Origin: a virus
IMG/VR virus record: IMGVR_UViG_3300046007_006301
Location: 1 to 28,642 of that record
Length of the DNA: 28,642 nucleotides
Reading direction: 5' to 3' (one strand)
The translations under genes were made by a program, and so were the position numbers. The stretch's first letter is position 1, and the number at the start of each line of letters is the position of its first letter. The notes under the pieces were generated by a model. That model was given only the letters and a program-made list of their open reading frames with translations, did no database searches and was not told the DNA's origin. Shown piece after piece: positions 1-8,278 of the stretch.

Positions 1-394
1 AGAAACAAATAACTTTACCATCCTTATTTCTAGTTTTCATTCTACCGATTTCAAGTTCCAATCTACTTAGATGTAGTTTTGGAGGCGGCATCTTTTCATT
101 ATCACCGTTAATTTCCTCATTGAAAGCATCAGCTAATGAAATTTTACCATTAACATAATTAGTATTATAGTAAGGTTCTGGTTTAATAACTTTACTATAT
201 TTTACCATATTAAATAATCCTTTACTACCTACATCAAAAATTTTATCTGTAAGTAAAGGATTACCCCATACGATAGGAGTCCAAAAATGAGAAATAATGA
301 TTGTATCTGGATTATTTTTTACATATTTCTCAAGTGCCGGTATTGCTGTAATTTGCCTGCCAAGTCCACCATCAATTATAAAAGTTGTTTTCAT
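1..394 (-). CDS. Partial CDS, N-terminal 131 residues; possible glycosyltransferase
   Basis: An open frame begins at the ATG complementary to 392-394 and runs off the left edge without a stop. The protein starts MKTTFIIDGGLGRQITAIPA and continues with a short strand-turn-helix pattern (LEKYVKNNPD, then a hydrophobic strand IIIS). A glycine-rich loop after the first strand followed by a helix is how many family 9-like glycosyltransferases begin, and such genes are common in marine T4-like phages. This is a fold-level guess, because the catalytic C-terminal half is outside the window. It starts 1 nt after the stop of the desaturase, so it belongs to the same long transcript. A different Rossmann-like enzyme is possible. 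Confidence 0.6.
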   Translation of the reverse strand, partial: MKTTFIIDGGLGRQITAIPALEKYVKNNPDTIIISHFWTPIVWGNPLLTDKIFDVGSKGLFNMVKYSKVIKPEPYYNTNYVNGKISLADAFNEEINGDNEKMPPPKLHLSRLELEIGRMKTRNKDGKVICF

Positions 395-395
395 A

Positions 396-1103
396 TCATC
401 TGTTAACTAATTTAGCTAATCCCATATAAGTAAATAATTTTAACCACATCCAGCCAATATCAAACTCCCACCATTTTTGACTTAGCTTAGGACTTGCCGG
501 ATCATCGTGGTGGTTATTGTGTAACTCCTCTCCTCCGATGAGAAATCCAAATGGAATAATATTTCTAGAGAGATCCATAGTGTTATTATTCCTGTAACCG
601 AACCAATGACCAATGCCGTTAATAACTCCGGCTGCCCAAAACGGTATCCATGCCATTTGTATAAGCCAAATAACAATACCCCAGCCGTGAAACAAGAAGG
701 TATTAAGAATAAGAAGTAAAAGAACCCCAACAACAGAATATCTAGCATAAATATTTCTTTCTAACCAATCGTCTGGAGTTCCAGCACCATATTGCTCAAT
801 TACTTTTTCATCCTTTGTAGCAGCAGTATATAACAAAACACCCCCAAACAATACACGGAGAATACCGTAAATATTTGGAGAATGAGGATCCAAAGGTCCA
901 TCAACATATCTATGGTGTTTTCTATGTATTGCTACCCACTCTTTTGTAACCATACCCGTAGTCAGCCATAACCACAACCTCATAAAGTGACTCAATAGGG
1001 GGCTGAAATGTATACCACGGTGTGCCATCCCCCTGTGCAAATATAAGGTCACACATACTATAGTGATGTGAGTTGCTATGAGTAGGTATAGTATTTCCCA
1101 CAT
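396..1103 (-). CDS. Fatty acid desaturase (acyl-CoA desaturase type)
   Basis: Membrane di-iron enzyme that would insert a double bond into fatty acyl chains. The three histidine boxes of the family are present: H23-RGMA-H28, H60-RKHH-64, and H195-NN-HH199 preceded by GEEL; an extra His lies in GHWFGYRN. Hydrophobic segments near residues 1-20, 38-52, 123-139 and 143-160 fit an integral membrane protein. At 235 residues it is short for the family, as phage versions often are. I chose the ATG at 1103 because its A is shared with the stop of nrdB (TAATG); a start 30 nt further upstream would lie inside nrdB. It is an auxiliary metabolic gene, possibly adjusting host membrane fluidity during infection; that role is inferred. 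Confidence 0.9.
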   Translation of the reverse strand: MWEILYLLIATHITIVCVTLYLHRGMAHRGIHFSPLLSHFMRLWLWLTTGMVTKEWVAIHRKHHRYVDGPLDPHSPNIYGILRVLFGGVLLYTAATKDEKVIEQYGAGTPDDWLERNIYARYSVVGVLLLLILNTFLFHGWGIVIWLIQMAWIPFWAAGVINGIGHWFGYRNNNTMDLSRNIIPFGFLIGGEELHNNHHDDPASPKLSQKWWEFDIGWMWLKLFTYMGLAKLVNR

Positions 1104-2095
1104 TAAGCTGCCTTGGCCCAGACATCTTCCCAATTACCTGTTAAAGAACCTTTAGCATAATCTGTTACTCTGTTCTCGAAGAAATTAGTATGAGTTGGAG
1201 CATTAATCATTTCTTCTACCCAGGGCAAAGGATTCTTCTTGACTTTCATGATTCCTTTAAGACCCAGGCTAATAAGACGACGGTCAGTAATATACCTGAT
1301 ATAAGATTTAACGTCACTAGCGTCCAGATCAGCCACGCGTACCATGCCGAATGCCAGATCAATAAACTTATCTTCAAGCTCCACCATCTTGGTAGCAATC
1401 GTGTAAATTTTTGCTTTAAGGTCATCGTTCCAGATTTCTCTATTCTCTTCTATATATGTTCTGAAGAGTTTGATCATACTTTCAGCGTGCATGGTTTCAT
1501 CAACAATAGACCAAGTAACAATTTGTCCCATGCCCTTCATTACACCATGACGAGGAAAATTAAGCAACATAATAAAACTACTAAAGAGCTGCATGCCTTC
1601 CGTAAACGCGCTAAATGCAGCGATGTGCTCGGCTGTAGATTGTTTAGTGCTATTCTTCGAGCTGAGATCCAAAAGATAATCATGTTTCTCTCTCATCTCC
1701 GCATACTCAAGAAACTCGTTGTATGTTGCTTCTGGCATTCCAAGTGACTCAATTAGATGTGAGTATGCAGCAATATGCAATGCTTCTCTTGCAGCGAAAC
1801 CTGCAAGCATCATTCTAATCTCTGGTTGAGGAAAATAGGGCAGATAGTTCTTAACATATCCACCAGCAACGTCAATATCCCCTTGAGTGAAGAAACGAAA
1901 GATATGTGTTAGGAATTTCTTTTCGTCTTCGGATAATTTATTTTTCCAATCTTTTACATCTTCAAGCATAGGGACTTCTGTATGAAGCCAATGAGCCTGC
2001 TCGTGCTTTAACCATGCCTCGTAAGCCCATGGATAATTGAAGGGCTTATAATATGTTCTTTCTTCTAATAGATTGTTTTTTGCTTTTTTAATCAT
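1103..2095 (-). CDS. nrdB: Class Ia ribonucleotide reductase, beta subunit
   Basis: Small subunit that generates the tyrosyl radical used by NrdA to reduce ribonucleotides. Compared with E. coli NrdB, the ligand set has the same spacing: D73, E104, H107, radical Tyr111 (E-xx-H-xxx-Y), E166, E200 and H203 (DETMH). The length, 330 residues, is slightly shorter than the E. coli protein. It overlaps the thioredoxin gene by 8 nt at its start and shares one base with the desaturase start at its end, so it is translationally coupled on both sides. Together with NrdA and the small thioredoxin it makes a complete reductase cassette for phage DNA synthesis. Confidence 0.97.
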   Translation of the reverse strand: MIKKAKNNLLEERTYYKPFNYPWAYEAWLKHEQAHWLHTEVPMLEDVKDWKNKLSEDEKKFLTHIFRFFTQGDIDVAGGYVKNYLPYFPQPEIRMMLAGFAAREALHIAAYSHLIESLGMPEATYNEFLEYAEMREKHDYLLDLSSKNSTKQSTAEHIAAFSAFTEGMQLFSSFIMLLNFPRHGVMKGMGQIVTWSIVDETMHAESMIKLFRTYIEENREIWNDDLKAKIYTIATKMVELEDKFIDLAFGMVRVADLDASDVKSYIRYITDRRLISLGLKGIMKVKKNPLPWVEEMINAPTHTNFFENRVTDYAKGSLTGNWEDVWAKAA

Positions 2096-2339
2096 TTGTT
2101 ATAAACTTTAAAAATTCCTTTTCTTTTAATACGCCGGTATGTCTTTTCACTTCTCCATCCTCATTGACTAGGATCATAGTTGGAACTGATGTTACCTTCC
2201 AACTTTTTACCATATCAAATTTATCATCTATGTCTATTTCTTCAATCGGTACTGTTACTCTGTCACCTAAATTCTTAATAATACTGTTCTGAGTCTTACA
2301 AGGTCCGCACCATTCTCCGTAAAATTTAAGTAGTTTCAT
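2088..2339 (-). CDS. Small thioredoxin (NrdC-like)
   Basis: An 83-residue thioredoxin-fold protein with the active site W10-C11-G-P-C14 close to the N-terminus and the cis-proline segment SVPTMIL in the second half. It is shorter than cellular thioredoxin (about 105 residues) because the first strand and helix are missing, as in phage NrdC-type proteins. Lying between nrdA and nrdB, it is most likely the electron donor that re-reduces the NrdA active-site disulfide. Its start lies 14 nt inside the end of the upstream coiled-coil gene. Confidence 0.9.
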   Translation of the reverse strand: MKLLKFYGEWCGPCKTQNSIIKNLGDRVTVPIEEIDIDDKFDMVKSWKVTSVPTMILVNEDGEVKRHTGVLKEKEFLKFITND

Positions 2340-2520
2340 TTATTTTAGTTACCCTTTCTTCTTCTATCAATCTAATAATATTTTTAGTTAGTGATAAGTC
2401 TCTTTCTAACCAATATAATTTATCTTGAAGTTCAACTAATTTTTCTTTATAGAACAAAAGTTCTTTCTCCTTTTGTTCTTTCATTTCATACACATCTTTT
2501 AATAAAATAATTTTACTCAT
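2326..2520 (-). CDS. Small coiled-coil protein, unknown function
   Basis: A 64-residue charged protein, almost wholly heptad-like helix (many K/E/L; KEKELLFYKEKLVELQDKLY is typical). No family is recognised. The ATG at 2520 is preferred over an upstream GTG because GAGG, formed by the last codons of nrdA, lies a few bases before it and the gene then follows the nrdA TGA by 1 nt. Its position between nrdA and the thioredoxin suggests a role tied to the reductase, but nothing in the sequence proves that. Confidence 0.7.
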   Translation of the reverse strand: MSKIILLKDVYEMKEQKEKELLFYKEKLVELQDKLYWLERDLSLTKNIIRLIEEERVTKINETT

Positions 2521-2521
2521 T

Positions 2522-4321
2522 TCATCCCTCACAAGCTAAGCATACCTCTTCACTTTGTGCTAATTGTTTAAGATCAATTTCTTCAATTACTTGTCTTTCT
2601 ATTTTCTTAGAGACTTTATCAGCTTTCGAAATCTTTTCGCTGCGGCAGTAGTATAAAGTTTTGAGCTGGGCCTTCCATGCCATAAAGTGTACCGCGTGGA
2701 TATACTTGATGTTTGAATCTGGTCTGAAAAAGAGATTAACGCTTTGCGCTTGATCAATATAGGATTGGCGATCAGCGGCATGCTGTACAATCCATCTCTG
2801 GTCAATTTCCATGGAAGTTTTGAAAACGTCTTTTGTCCAGTCATCGAGGAATTCAAGATGTTGAACGCTGCCATCGTTGGCGATAATACTTGACCAGATT
2901 TCGTTATAGTCCAAGTTAGAATCGGCATTACATTTTTCCTTTATTATATAATCTAACCACTTGTTCTTATTTAGAAAAGCTCCTGAAAGAGTATCTTGTC
3001 TATAAGCATTAGCACGATAAGGCTCAATGGAGGGACTAGTGTTGCCCATGATAATAGAGCTAGAGGCATTGGGAGCAATAGCAAGCATATGACTAAAACG
3101 TTTGCCAGTGCCAATAGCATCAGGTGCTTCCCCTCTTTCTTTTCCGAGTTTGATATTTGCATGATCTAATCCTTCACGGATATGTTTAAACATTTGTTTA
3201 TTTTTGCTTACAGCCAGCGCTGATTCAAACGGGACTTGTATTTTTTGGAGGTAAGCATGAAAACCGAGAGCACCAATACCAATAGACCTTTCACGGCTAG
3301 CTGAATACTTTGCTCTTGAAATGCTATCAGGAGCATTATCAATGAAATACTGAAGAACGTTATCAAGCATCTCCGCAACGTCCCGAAGAAATAGTTTATT
3401 ATTTTTCCAATCATCATAATATTCCAAATTAACAGATGATAGGCAACATACTGCTGTTCTTTCTTTATCAGTCGGTAAAATAATTTCTGAGCACAGATTA
3501 CTTTGCCTAATCTTTAAGCCAAGTTTCTTTTGAAACTCTGGCATAGCTTTATTACTTGTATCAATGAAATGAATGTATGGTTCACCTGTCTGCATTCTAA
3601 GTTCAAGAATACGTTGCCATAGTTCTCTGGCAGATATCTTTTCTCTCACTGATCCATCATGTGGATCCTTTAATTCCCATGTATCATCAGCAGATGGATC
3701 AATCATACATTTTTCGATGATATGCATAAAATCATCAGTAATATTAATACCATGATGTAAATTAAGTGCTCGCATATTCGGATCGCCTGTCGGCTTTCTC
3801 ATATCGAGAAATAAAAGAATATCAGGATGGGATATGTCAAGATAAGCAGCATATGAGCCACGACGTGTTCGACCTTGTCTGTAGGCAAGCGAGCTAGCAT
3901 CATATGTGCGTAGATGAGGCATAACACCAACAGACTTATCGTCAGCAGAACGTATACCGATTCCAATTCCTACTCCTCCACCGAGCATTGATAGCCAATT
4001 GACCTCAGATAAAGTGTCGACCAAACCTTCAGCACTATCATCAAGATAAGGTAGAAAACAACTAATAGGAAGACCCCGCTTCGAGCGTCCAAAAGAGAGT
4101 ATCGGTGTGCTATAGCTAAGCCAGTGATTGCTGCTATAATCATAAAGACGCTGACTGTGCTCTGGATTTGATCCAAACGCTGCAGAGACGAATGCGAATC
4201 TTTCTTGAGGGCTTCTTTCATCATCCTTCATGTAACTTTCTTGTAATCGTTTAATACCTAATTCGTCGAACAGATTGTCCCGAGAATATTCTACTGTTAT
4301 GCCGTGCACGATACCCGCCAT
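2522..4321 (-). CDS. nrdA: Class Ia ribonucleotide reductase, alpha subunit, without ATP cone
   Basis: Catalytic subunit of the aerobic reductase that makes deoxyribonucleotides. Key residues line up with E. coli NrdA: active-site Cys88 (C225) in LPISCFLP, N275-L-C277-x-E279 (N437, C439, E441), Cys292/293 (C462) in CCLSSVNL, the radical-transfer pair Tyr557-Tyr558 (Y730/Y731), and the C-terminal shuttle cysteines C594 and C597. The protein has 599 residues against 761 in E. coli: C225 falls at position 88, so about 137 N-terminal residues, including the whole ATP-cone domain, are absent. The start is fixed by AGGTAGG just before the ATG. Loss of the cone should remove dATP feedback inhibition; that consequence is inferred from the family. 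Confidence 0.96.
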   Translation of the reverse strand: MAGIVHGITVEYSRDNLFDELGIKRLQESYMKDDERSPQERFAFVSAAFGSNPEHSQRLYDYSSNHWLSYSTPILSFGRSKRGLPISCFLPYLDDSAEGLVDTLSEVNWLSMLGGGVGIGIGIRSADDKSVGVMPHLRTYDASSLAYRQGRTRRGSYAAYLDISHPDILLFLDMRKPTGDPNMRALNLHHGINITDDFMHIIEKCMIDPSADDTWELKDPHDGSVREKISARELWQRILELRMQTGEPYIHFIDTSNKAMPEFQKKLGLKIRQSNLCSEIILPTDKERTAVCCLSSVNLEYYDDWKNNKLFLRDVAEMLDNVLQYFIDNAPDSISRAKYSASRERSIGIGALGFHAYLQKIQVPFESALAVSKNKQMFKHIREGLDHANIKLGKERGEAPDAIGTGKRFSHMLAIAPNASSSIIMGNTSPSIEPYRANAYRQDTLSGAFLNKNKWLDYIIKEKCNADSNLDYNEIWSSIIANDGSVQHLEFLDDWTKDVFKTSMEIDQRWIVQHAADRQSYIDQAQSVNLFFRPDSNIKYIHAVHFMAWKAQLKTLYYCRSEKISKADKVSKKIERQVIEEIDLKQLAQSEEVCLACEG

Positions 4322-4349
4322 CTTTACCTACCTTGTTGTTGTTATTAGA

Positions 4350-4610
4350 TCACAAACCTAGCCAATTTTTCTTTGGAGGTTCAATTTTCATCATTTCGTT
4401 TTTACATTTGTCTGCAAGTGAAATAGCGCCCACCTTAGCGCCTTGATCGCCACCTTTAGCAATTTCAGTGACAGCTGCAAAGCAAGCAGTCTGTGCCATT
4501 GTACTGTCCTTCGATATAGATTTTGCTGTGTCATAATATAATTGTTCCTTAGTTGTTGAAGCACATCCAGCTAATGCTAAAGCAGCGGCTAATATAATTA
4601 TAGCCTTCAT
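4350..4610 (-). CDS. Small predicted lipoprotein
   Basis: An 86-residue protein with a signal peptide MKAIIILAAALALAGC whose lipobox LAGC puts the lipid-bearing cysteine at residue 16, followed by a short mature domain with two more cysteines (C43 and C69). Its start overlaps the stop of the spanin lipoprotein gene by 4 nt. It would be exported and anchored to a membrane. The function is unknown; its place directly after the spanin pair suggests a part in lysis or envelope modification. It is followed by a 28-nt gap before nrdA. Confidence 0.75.
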   Translation of the reverse strand: MKAIIILAAALALAGCASTTKEQLYYDTAKSISKDSTMAQTACFAAVTEIAKGGDQGAKVGAISLADKCKNEMMKIEPPKKNWLGL

Positions 4611-4891
4611 TTCTTGCCACCTTTCTCATAGATTTGCTTTTGTTCTACATACCACTTGTTCCAACCCTCATTCTTCAAGGAGCAATCATAGTATAATGTA
4701 TAATTTTCTACAACTGCTTTGAGCAACTCTGTAATAGCAACTTGATTGCCTTCGATTGTTTTTAATTCTGGGCAAGGTTGTTGGAGTTCTTTTATAGCAT
4801 CAGGGAATTTTGGCTTAGCTGGCATGAATCTTTCTATCATAGCACAACTTGCAATAAAAACTGAAAGGAGAGCTACTAATAGTAATCTCAT
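4607..4891 (-). CDS. Rz1-like outer-membrane spanin lipoprotein (o-spanin)
   Basis: A 94-residue lipoprotein with the signal sequence MRLLLVALLSVFIASC and lipid cysteine at residue 16. The mature part has the spacing seen in Rz1-type proteins: a proline/cysteine segment (PCPELKTIEG), a helix with LLKAVVENYTLYYDCS, and a C-terminal NEGWNKWYVEQK stretch. It lies directly after, and overlaps by 4 nt, a protein with membrane helices and a long periplasmic coiled coil, which is the normal arrangement of an i-spanin/o-spanin pair. The pair would fuse the inner and outer membranes in the last step of lysis. The assignment rests on topology and context rather than on a strong motif. Confidence 0.7.
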   Translation of the reverse strand: MRLLLVALLSVFIASCAMIERFMPAKPKFPDAIKELQQPCPELKTIEGNQVAITELLKAVVENYTLYYDCSLKNEGWNKWYVEQKQIYEKGGKK

Positions 4892-5409
4892 TTCTTTTCC
4901 CCTTTCATTTTCTCAATTGATGATTGTGTTGCTTTATTATGAATATCTAACATTTCCTTTGGTACTGGGCAATTCTCGATATATTTGATAACTTCCTCTA
5001 TCCTAACTCTCTCAGGGCCCTCAACCTTAACTTCTTTTAGAACTTCTTTAGTTTGCCATTTAACTATTTCATTGACAATAACTTTATTCTTTTTCTCAGC
5101 AAGTGCTTTCTTCTCAGCTATTTCTTTATCAAGCTGCTCATTAAGTTCCACTGCTTTTTGCTCTTGTACCTTAACTTGTTCCTCGACTTCTTTTAACCGT
5201 GCTTGCCATTTAGCTTCATTACTTGCAACACCAAGCGACCATGTGCTTAGCATAAGCAAGAAAAATCCGGCGAACATGATAGGTAGGCGATACTGCATAA
5301 CTAAAGGTAAGCCTCGCAGAAACTGCCCGGCTACCATCATAGTAACACCTACAAAGAATAGTAATACCCAAACAAGATCGGGTATGAATTCAAGAAGGTA
5401 CACTAGCAT
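4888..5409 (-). CDS. Rz-like inner-membrane spanin (i-spanin)
   Basis: A 173-residue protein with two hydrophobic segments (about residues 1-28 and 42-62), then a long charged coiled coil (about 65-115) and a C-terminal part with ENCPVPKEMLDIHNKAT, which resembles the C-terminal cysteine/His-Asn-Ala region of many Rz-type proteins. Its 3' end overlaps the start of the lipoprotein by 4 nt. Classical i-spanins have one membrane helix; this one appears to have two, so the coiled coil would reach the periplasm only if the N-terminus is periplasmic. No endolysin is visible nearby. A structural membrane protein is the main alternative. Confidence 0.65.
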   Translation of the reverse strand: MLVYLLEFIPDLVWVLLFFVGVTMMVAGQFLRGLPLVMQYRLPIMFAGFFLLMLSTWSLGVASNEAKWQARLKEVEEQVKVQEQKAVELNEQLDKEIAEKKALAEKKNKVIVNEIVKWQTKEVLKEVKVEGPERVRIEEVIKYIENCPVPKEMLDIHNKATQSSIEKMKGEKK

Positions 5410-5410
5410 T

Positions 5411-5791
5411 TTACAATCCTAACGCTTTTTGAATGTTTGGTGGTTGAAATGTCTCTGGCTTAAGAACTTTACCATCTTCTCTTTTGATTAACTTACCTTC
5501 GACTGTTTTTGAATGATTAGATTTTGCAACTTCATCCCATACTGTTTGAGGATCAATACCAAGACTGTACATCAATCCTTCTACTACCCAAATTAGATCA
5601 GCACATGCATCTGCAGTTTCAACAATGTCTTTTTTATTCACTGCCTCAGACAACTCATTAAATTCTTCTGTTACTAGATCCATATAAAGATCTGCTTGAG
5701 ACAATCGTCCTGGGTAAAAACCTGCATTTTTAGTTTCTACATTTTGATCGCCTGCTCTCATAAAAGTTGCTACATCAAGCCTCGTGTTCAT
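5411..5791 (-). CDS. MazG-like nucleotide pyrophosphohydrolase
   Basis: A 126-residue all-alpha NTP pyrophosphohydrolase of the MazG/HisE superfamily. The metal-binding pattern is visible: EEFNE at 42-46 in the first helix and ETADACADLIW (E58, D61, D65) in the next. Such enzymes hydrolyse (d)NTPs to monophosphates and pyrophosphate; in marine phages they are thought to recycle host nucleotides or lower alarmone levels. The gene starts 17 nt inside the end of thyX and ends 1 nt before the i-spanin start. Substrate cannot be read from the sequence. A second, shorter MazG-like gene lies at 23817-24116. Confidence 0.85.
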   Translation of the reverse strand: MNTRLDVATFMRAGDQNVETKNAGFYPGRLSQADLYMDLVTEEFNELSEAVNKKDIVETADACADLIWVVEGLMYSLGIDPQTVWDEVAKSNHSKTVEGKLIKREDGKVLKPETFQPPNIQKALGL

Positions 5792-6473
5792 TTATATATT
5801 CCTTTACAAAGGGGAAAACCAACGCTATTACTTTCGCGCACTCACGAGCTATTTCCATATGTTCTTGTTGTGTCCCATTTGCGGAACGTAGTTGAATATA
5901 ATGAATCCAGCTTCTCAAAGTACCATTCATATACATACGACTCATTGTAAGTCCTTCAGGTAAAATTGCCCTTGCTACTTCTTTAGCTATACCTTGACTT
6001 ATCGCAGCATTATATAGTTCTTTTACTTGTTTGATAATTGTGGTTTGTTCGTCTCTCCACCATCTTGCAATGTCCCTATGTTCTTGTTGTCTGAAGTCAA
6101 GCTCAATAGAATTTTGTCTGTTACTGGTGTCCTGTAACCTTGCCTCTCGAGGAACAAAATTGAGGTCTTTAACTGGGTCAGCATATCGCTGGGAGAACTC
6201 TTGGAAACTAAAACTTCTGTGTCTGAGGATTTGTCTTGCAATGTCTCTTGTGGTTTCGATTTCGAGGCACATATTGACCATTTCGAAGGGAGACCAGTGG
6301 GCGTTCTTAATAAGGTATCGTAGTAATCTGTCCGAGGTTTCTGTATTGGACTGATTACTTGGGTTCGAGACTCGGGCGCAGTAAGCGACAAGGTCCTGTA
6401 AATCGGGGGAACTCTGAAATTCATCCATCAAGTCTCCAGAGGGTTCAGAATAACTAATTAACTTTACTTTCAT
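5775..6473 (-). CDS. thyX: FAD-dependent thymidylate synthase
   Basis: Converts dUMP to dTMP with methylene-tetrahydrofolate and FAD. The diagnostic ThyX motif RHRxxSxxExSxRY is complete (RHRSFSFQEFSQRY, about residues 84-97), with the helical region IARQIL before it and the C-terminal EGLTMSRMYMNGTLRSW substrate segment. At 232 residues it has normal length. I prefer the ATG at 6473 to a GTG 9 nt upstream because AAAGGTG sits at good spacing before it. It overlaps the preceding unknown gene by 20 nt and the MazG-like gene by 17 nt. With NrdA/NrdB it completes a dTTP supply route. Confidence 0.97.
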   Translation of the reverse strand: MKVKLISYSEPSGDLMDEFQSSPDLQDLVAYCARVSNPSNQSNTETSDRLLRYLIKNAHWSPFEMVNMCLEIETTRDIARQILRHRSFSFQEFSQRYADPVKDLNFVPREARLQDTSNRQNSIELDFRQQEHRDIARWWRDEQTTIIKQVKELYNAAISQGIAKEVARAILPEGLTMSRMYMNGTLRSWIHYIQLRSANGTQQEHMEIARECAKVIALVFPFVKEYINEHEA

Positions 6474-7218
6474 TACTATCACCTTTACTATATTTATTCT
6501 TCAAAATTTTATAACTTTTAAGATATGAAAATTGAATAGGGCACTTATGTTCTTGTTTAAATTCTATTTCACTTTTGTAAAGTTTATAATCTTTTTTATA
6601 TTTTCCTTTTTCAAGATTAATTAAATGAACTATTGGCATACCAGCATTTAATTGAATGGTATAAGATTGATCTTGTACAGGAAGTAACATATTAATATGT
6701 GTTTCATGTCTAAAATTAAAATTCATTATACCAGACATAATATCAGGTAAACTAAAGATATCATTATTAAATGAACCTGCACCGGTGAACAGAAATTCTT
6801 TACTGTCACTTGTTTTAATATTCCAAGGACTCATTATCTTGATATTAATACATTTATTCGATTTTATTAAACCACCTAACTGTTCATTAGTATGACCATT
6901 GATTTTCGTTATATCATCCGCCGAATGCCAATACCAGGATTCATCTGGATTGACTTTTATTAAAAGATCAGTCCAAAGAGGTATTACAAATCCGCTAGTA
7001 AAATAACTTTTAAGAGCCGGACAACTTTTTGCTGTTCCAAAAGGTATTTGTAATCCATAGTTACCATCTACTAAATAACTAGGCTTCAAATTTTTAAACC
7101 AGTTAGGCGCAAAATTATATGCATTATCTGGTTTAAAAAAATTAAAAGCATGATGAAATCTAGGATCACAATTAAAACTAATTTTGCCTATTGATCTTTT
7201 TAAAAAATTAAAGATCAT
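6454..7218 (-). CDS. Conserved phage hypothetical protein
   Basis: A 254-residue protein of unknown function. It has PNWFKNLKP near residue 40, then a segment KSCPALKSYFTSGFVIPLWT followed by acidic and aromatic stretches. A CP-x-x-x-x-Y-x-x-x-G-x-x-IP-x-W-x-D pattern like this recurs in an uncharacterised family of marine T4-like phages, as far as I recall. There is no signal peptide, membrane segment or clear catalytic motif. The ATG at 7218 forms a 4-nt ATGA overlap with the primase stop and is preceded by GGAAGAGAG, so it is better than the ATG 12 nt upstream. It sits between primase and thyX in the replication operon. Confidence 0.75.
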   Translation of the reverse strand: MIFNFLKRSIGKISFNCDPRFHHAFNFFKPDNAYNFAPNWFKNLKPSYLVDGNYGLQIPFGTAKSCPALKSYFTSGFVIPLWTDLLIKVNPDESWYWHSADDITKINGHTNEQLGGLIKSNKCINIKIMSPWNIKTSDSKEFLFTGAGSFNNDIFSLPDIMSGIMNFNFRHETHINMLLPVQDQSYTIQLNAGMPIVHLINLEKGKYKKDYKLYKSEIEFKQEHKCPIQFSYLKSYKILKNKYSKGDSNESKVN

Positions 7219-8228
7219 ACTCTCTTCCATGAAATAAATTTTGTCTTTGCTTCAAGACCATTAAATGTATTTTGCTTCACAATTTTCTTCACATCTTTAC
7301 CGGATAACACCATATCATTAATATCTTTTTCTTGTAGTGTTTGGGGCCATATAACTACACTGTATCCTTTATCAATCATACTATTATATAATTTAACCAC
7401 TTCTTTGTTTCTTGGCTGATTATCAATTATAACTACAAGTTTATCTTTATTTAAATTAAGTTGTTCTAATTTATTAAAAGATGTACCAGTAACAGCGATT
7501 GCATTATCCAAAAATAAACTATCCAACGGTCCTTCTGTTACATAGATTGTTTTACTTTTATCCACATTATTAATATTGAATACTTGTATTGCATCATCTT
7601 CGATCTTAATAGTCACATATCTAAGTTCTTCACCTCGCAATGCTCTACAAGTAACACCGACTAATTTATCATCACTATCATAGAATGGAATAACCATTCT
7701 TGGCTCGTTAGTTTTAAGTCTTTCTTTATACTTTTCGCTCAATTGATTAATTTTTCTAATGTCATCAATATAGTACAAAGTATTAAATTTGGACTTTGGT
7801 ATTTTTCTATTTGATGCGAATACAACTGCCTCATTATCGTCTGGCAATTTATCCAAACTATCTAATAATTTATCTATAAGTCTACGTTCTTTTGGTTCCT
7901 CAGTTTTAAAGAAGGATAGATCAGGTTCCTTATGTGGTTTATTATTTGGAACACCGTCGGAGAATCTTTCGAACACATACTGCTTATATTGTAAACTATC
8001 GAACTGCTTTAGAAAAGAACCAAATGCCATACTTGCACCGCAATTATGACACTTATAGAATAGATCATTTTTTACTGCATAAAAATATCCGCGGGCCCTT
8101 GATTTTTTCTTTTGAGAGTCTCCGCAAATGGTACATCTAATATTAAAAAGTCTATCATCTTTCTGTTTGAAAAACGGTAAACGATTACTAATTAATCTAA
8201 GATATTTCAGGTCAATGAATAATGACAT
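7215..8228 (-). CDS. DNA primase, T4 gp61 type
   Basis: Synthesises RNA primers for lagging-strand replication with a DnaB-like helicase (outside this window). An N-terminal zinc ribbon is formed by C32-xx-C35 and C60-xx-C63. A Toprim domain follows: strand IYVTEGPLDS with E232 and D236, then VVIIDNQPRN with D269 as the second acidic site. The length, 337 residues, matches gp61. It is the first gene of its transcription unit: a sigma70-type promoter lies about 20 nt upstream and TTGGAGGCACT supplies a strong ribosome site just before the ATG. Confidence 0.93.
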   Translation of the reverse strand: MSLFIDLKYLRLISNRLPFFKQKDDRLFNIRCTICGDSQKKKSRARGYFYAVKNDLFYKCHNCGASMAFGSFLKQFDSLQYKQYVFERFSDGVPNNKPHKEPDLSFFKTEEPKERRLIDKLLDSLDKLPDDNEAVVFASNRKIPKSKFNTLYYIDDIRKINQLSEKYKERLKTNEPRMVIPFYDSDDKLVGVTCRALRGEELRYVTIKIEDDAIQVFNINNVDKSKTIYVTEGPLDSLFLDNAIAVTGTSFNKLEQLNLNKDKLVVIIDNQPRNKEVVKLYNSMIDKGYSVVIWPQTLQEKDINDMVLSGKDVKKIVKQNTFNGLEAKTKFISWKRV

Positions 8229-8247
8229 AGTGCCTCCAATGACCCTA

Positions 8248-8276
8248 ATTATAATATAAAACTACATAAGAATCAA
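8248..8276 (-). promoter_or_regulatory. Sigma70-type promoter for the primase operon
   Basis: On the minus strand TTGATT (8276-8271) and TATAAT (8253-8248) are separated by exactly 17 bp: a full -10 match and four of six -35 positions. It lies in the 50-nt gap before the primase start, and a short leader with GGAGG would follow. This suits an early gene transcribed by unmodified host RNA polymerase, unlike the AATAAATA motif before the virion genes. Confidence 0.75.
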
Positions 8277-8278
8277 TA

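Noticed and set aside
1190-1747. 185-residue plus-strand ORF inside nrdB
   Set aside because: It is antisense to a certain nrdB gene with all its metal ligands, and no promoter or ribosome site supports it.
2599-4224. Several 60-110-residue frames inside nrdA on the same strand
   Set aside because: They are out-of-frame readings of nrdA. The nrdA frame is uninterrupted and holds all catalytic residues.
4985-5422. 145-residue plus-strand ORF rich in Ser, Thr and Leu
   Set aside because: It is the antisense of the coiled-coil part of the i-spanin-like gene; Lys/Glu-rich coding produces Phe/Leu/Ser-rich shadows.
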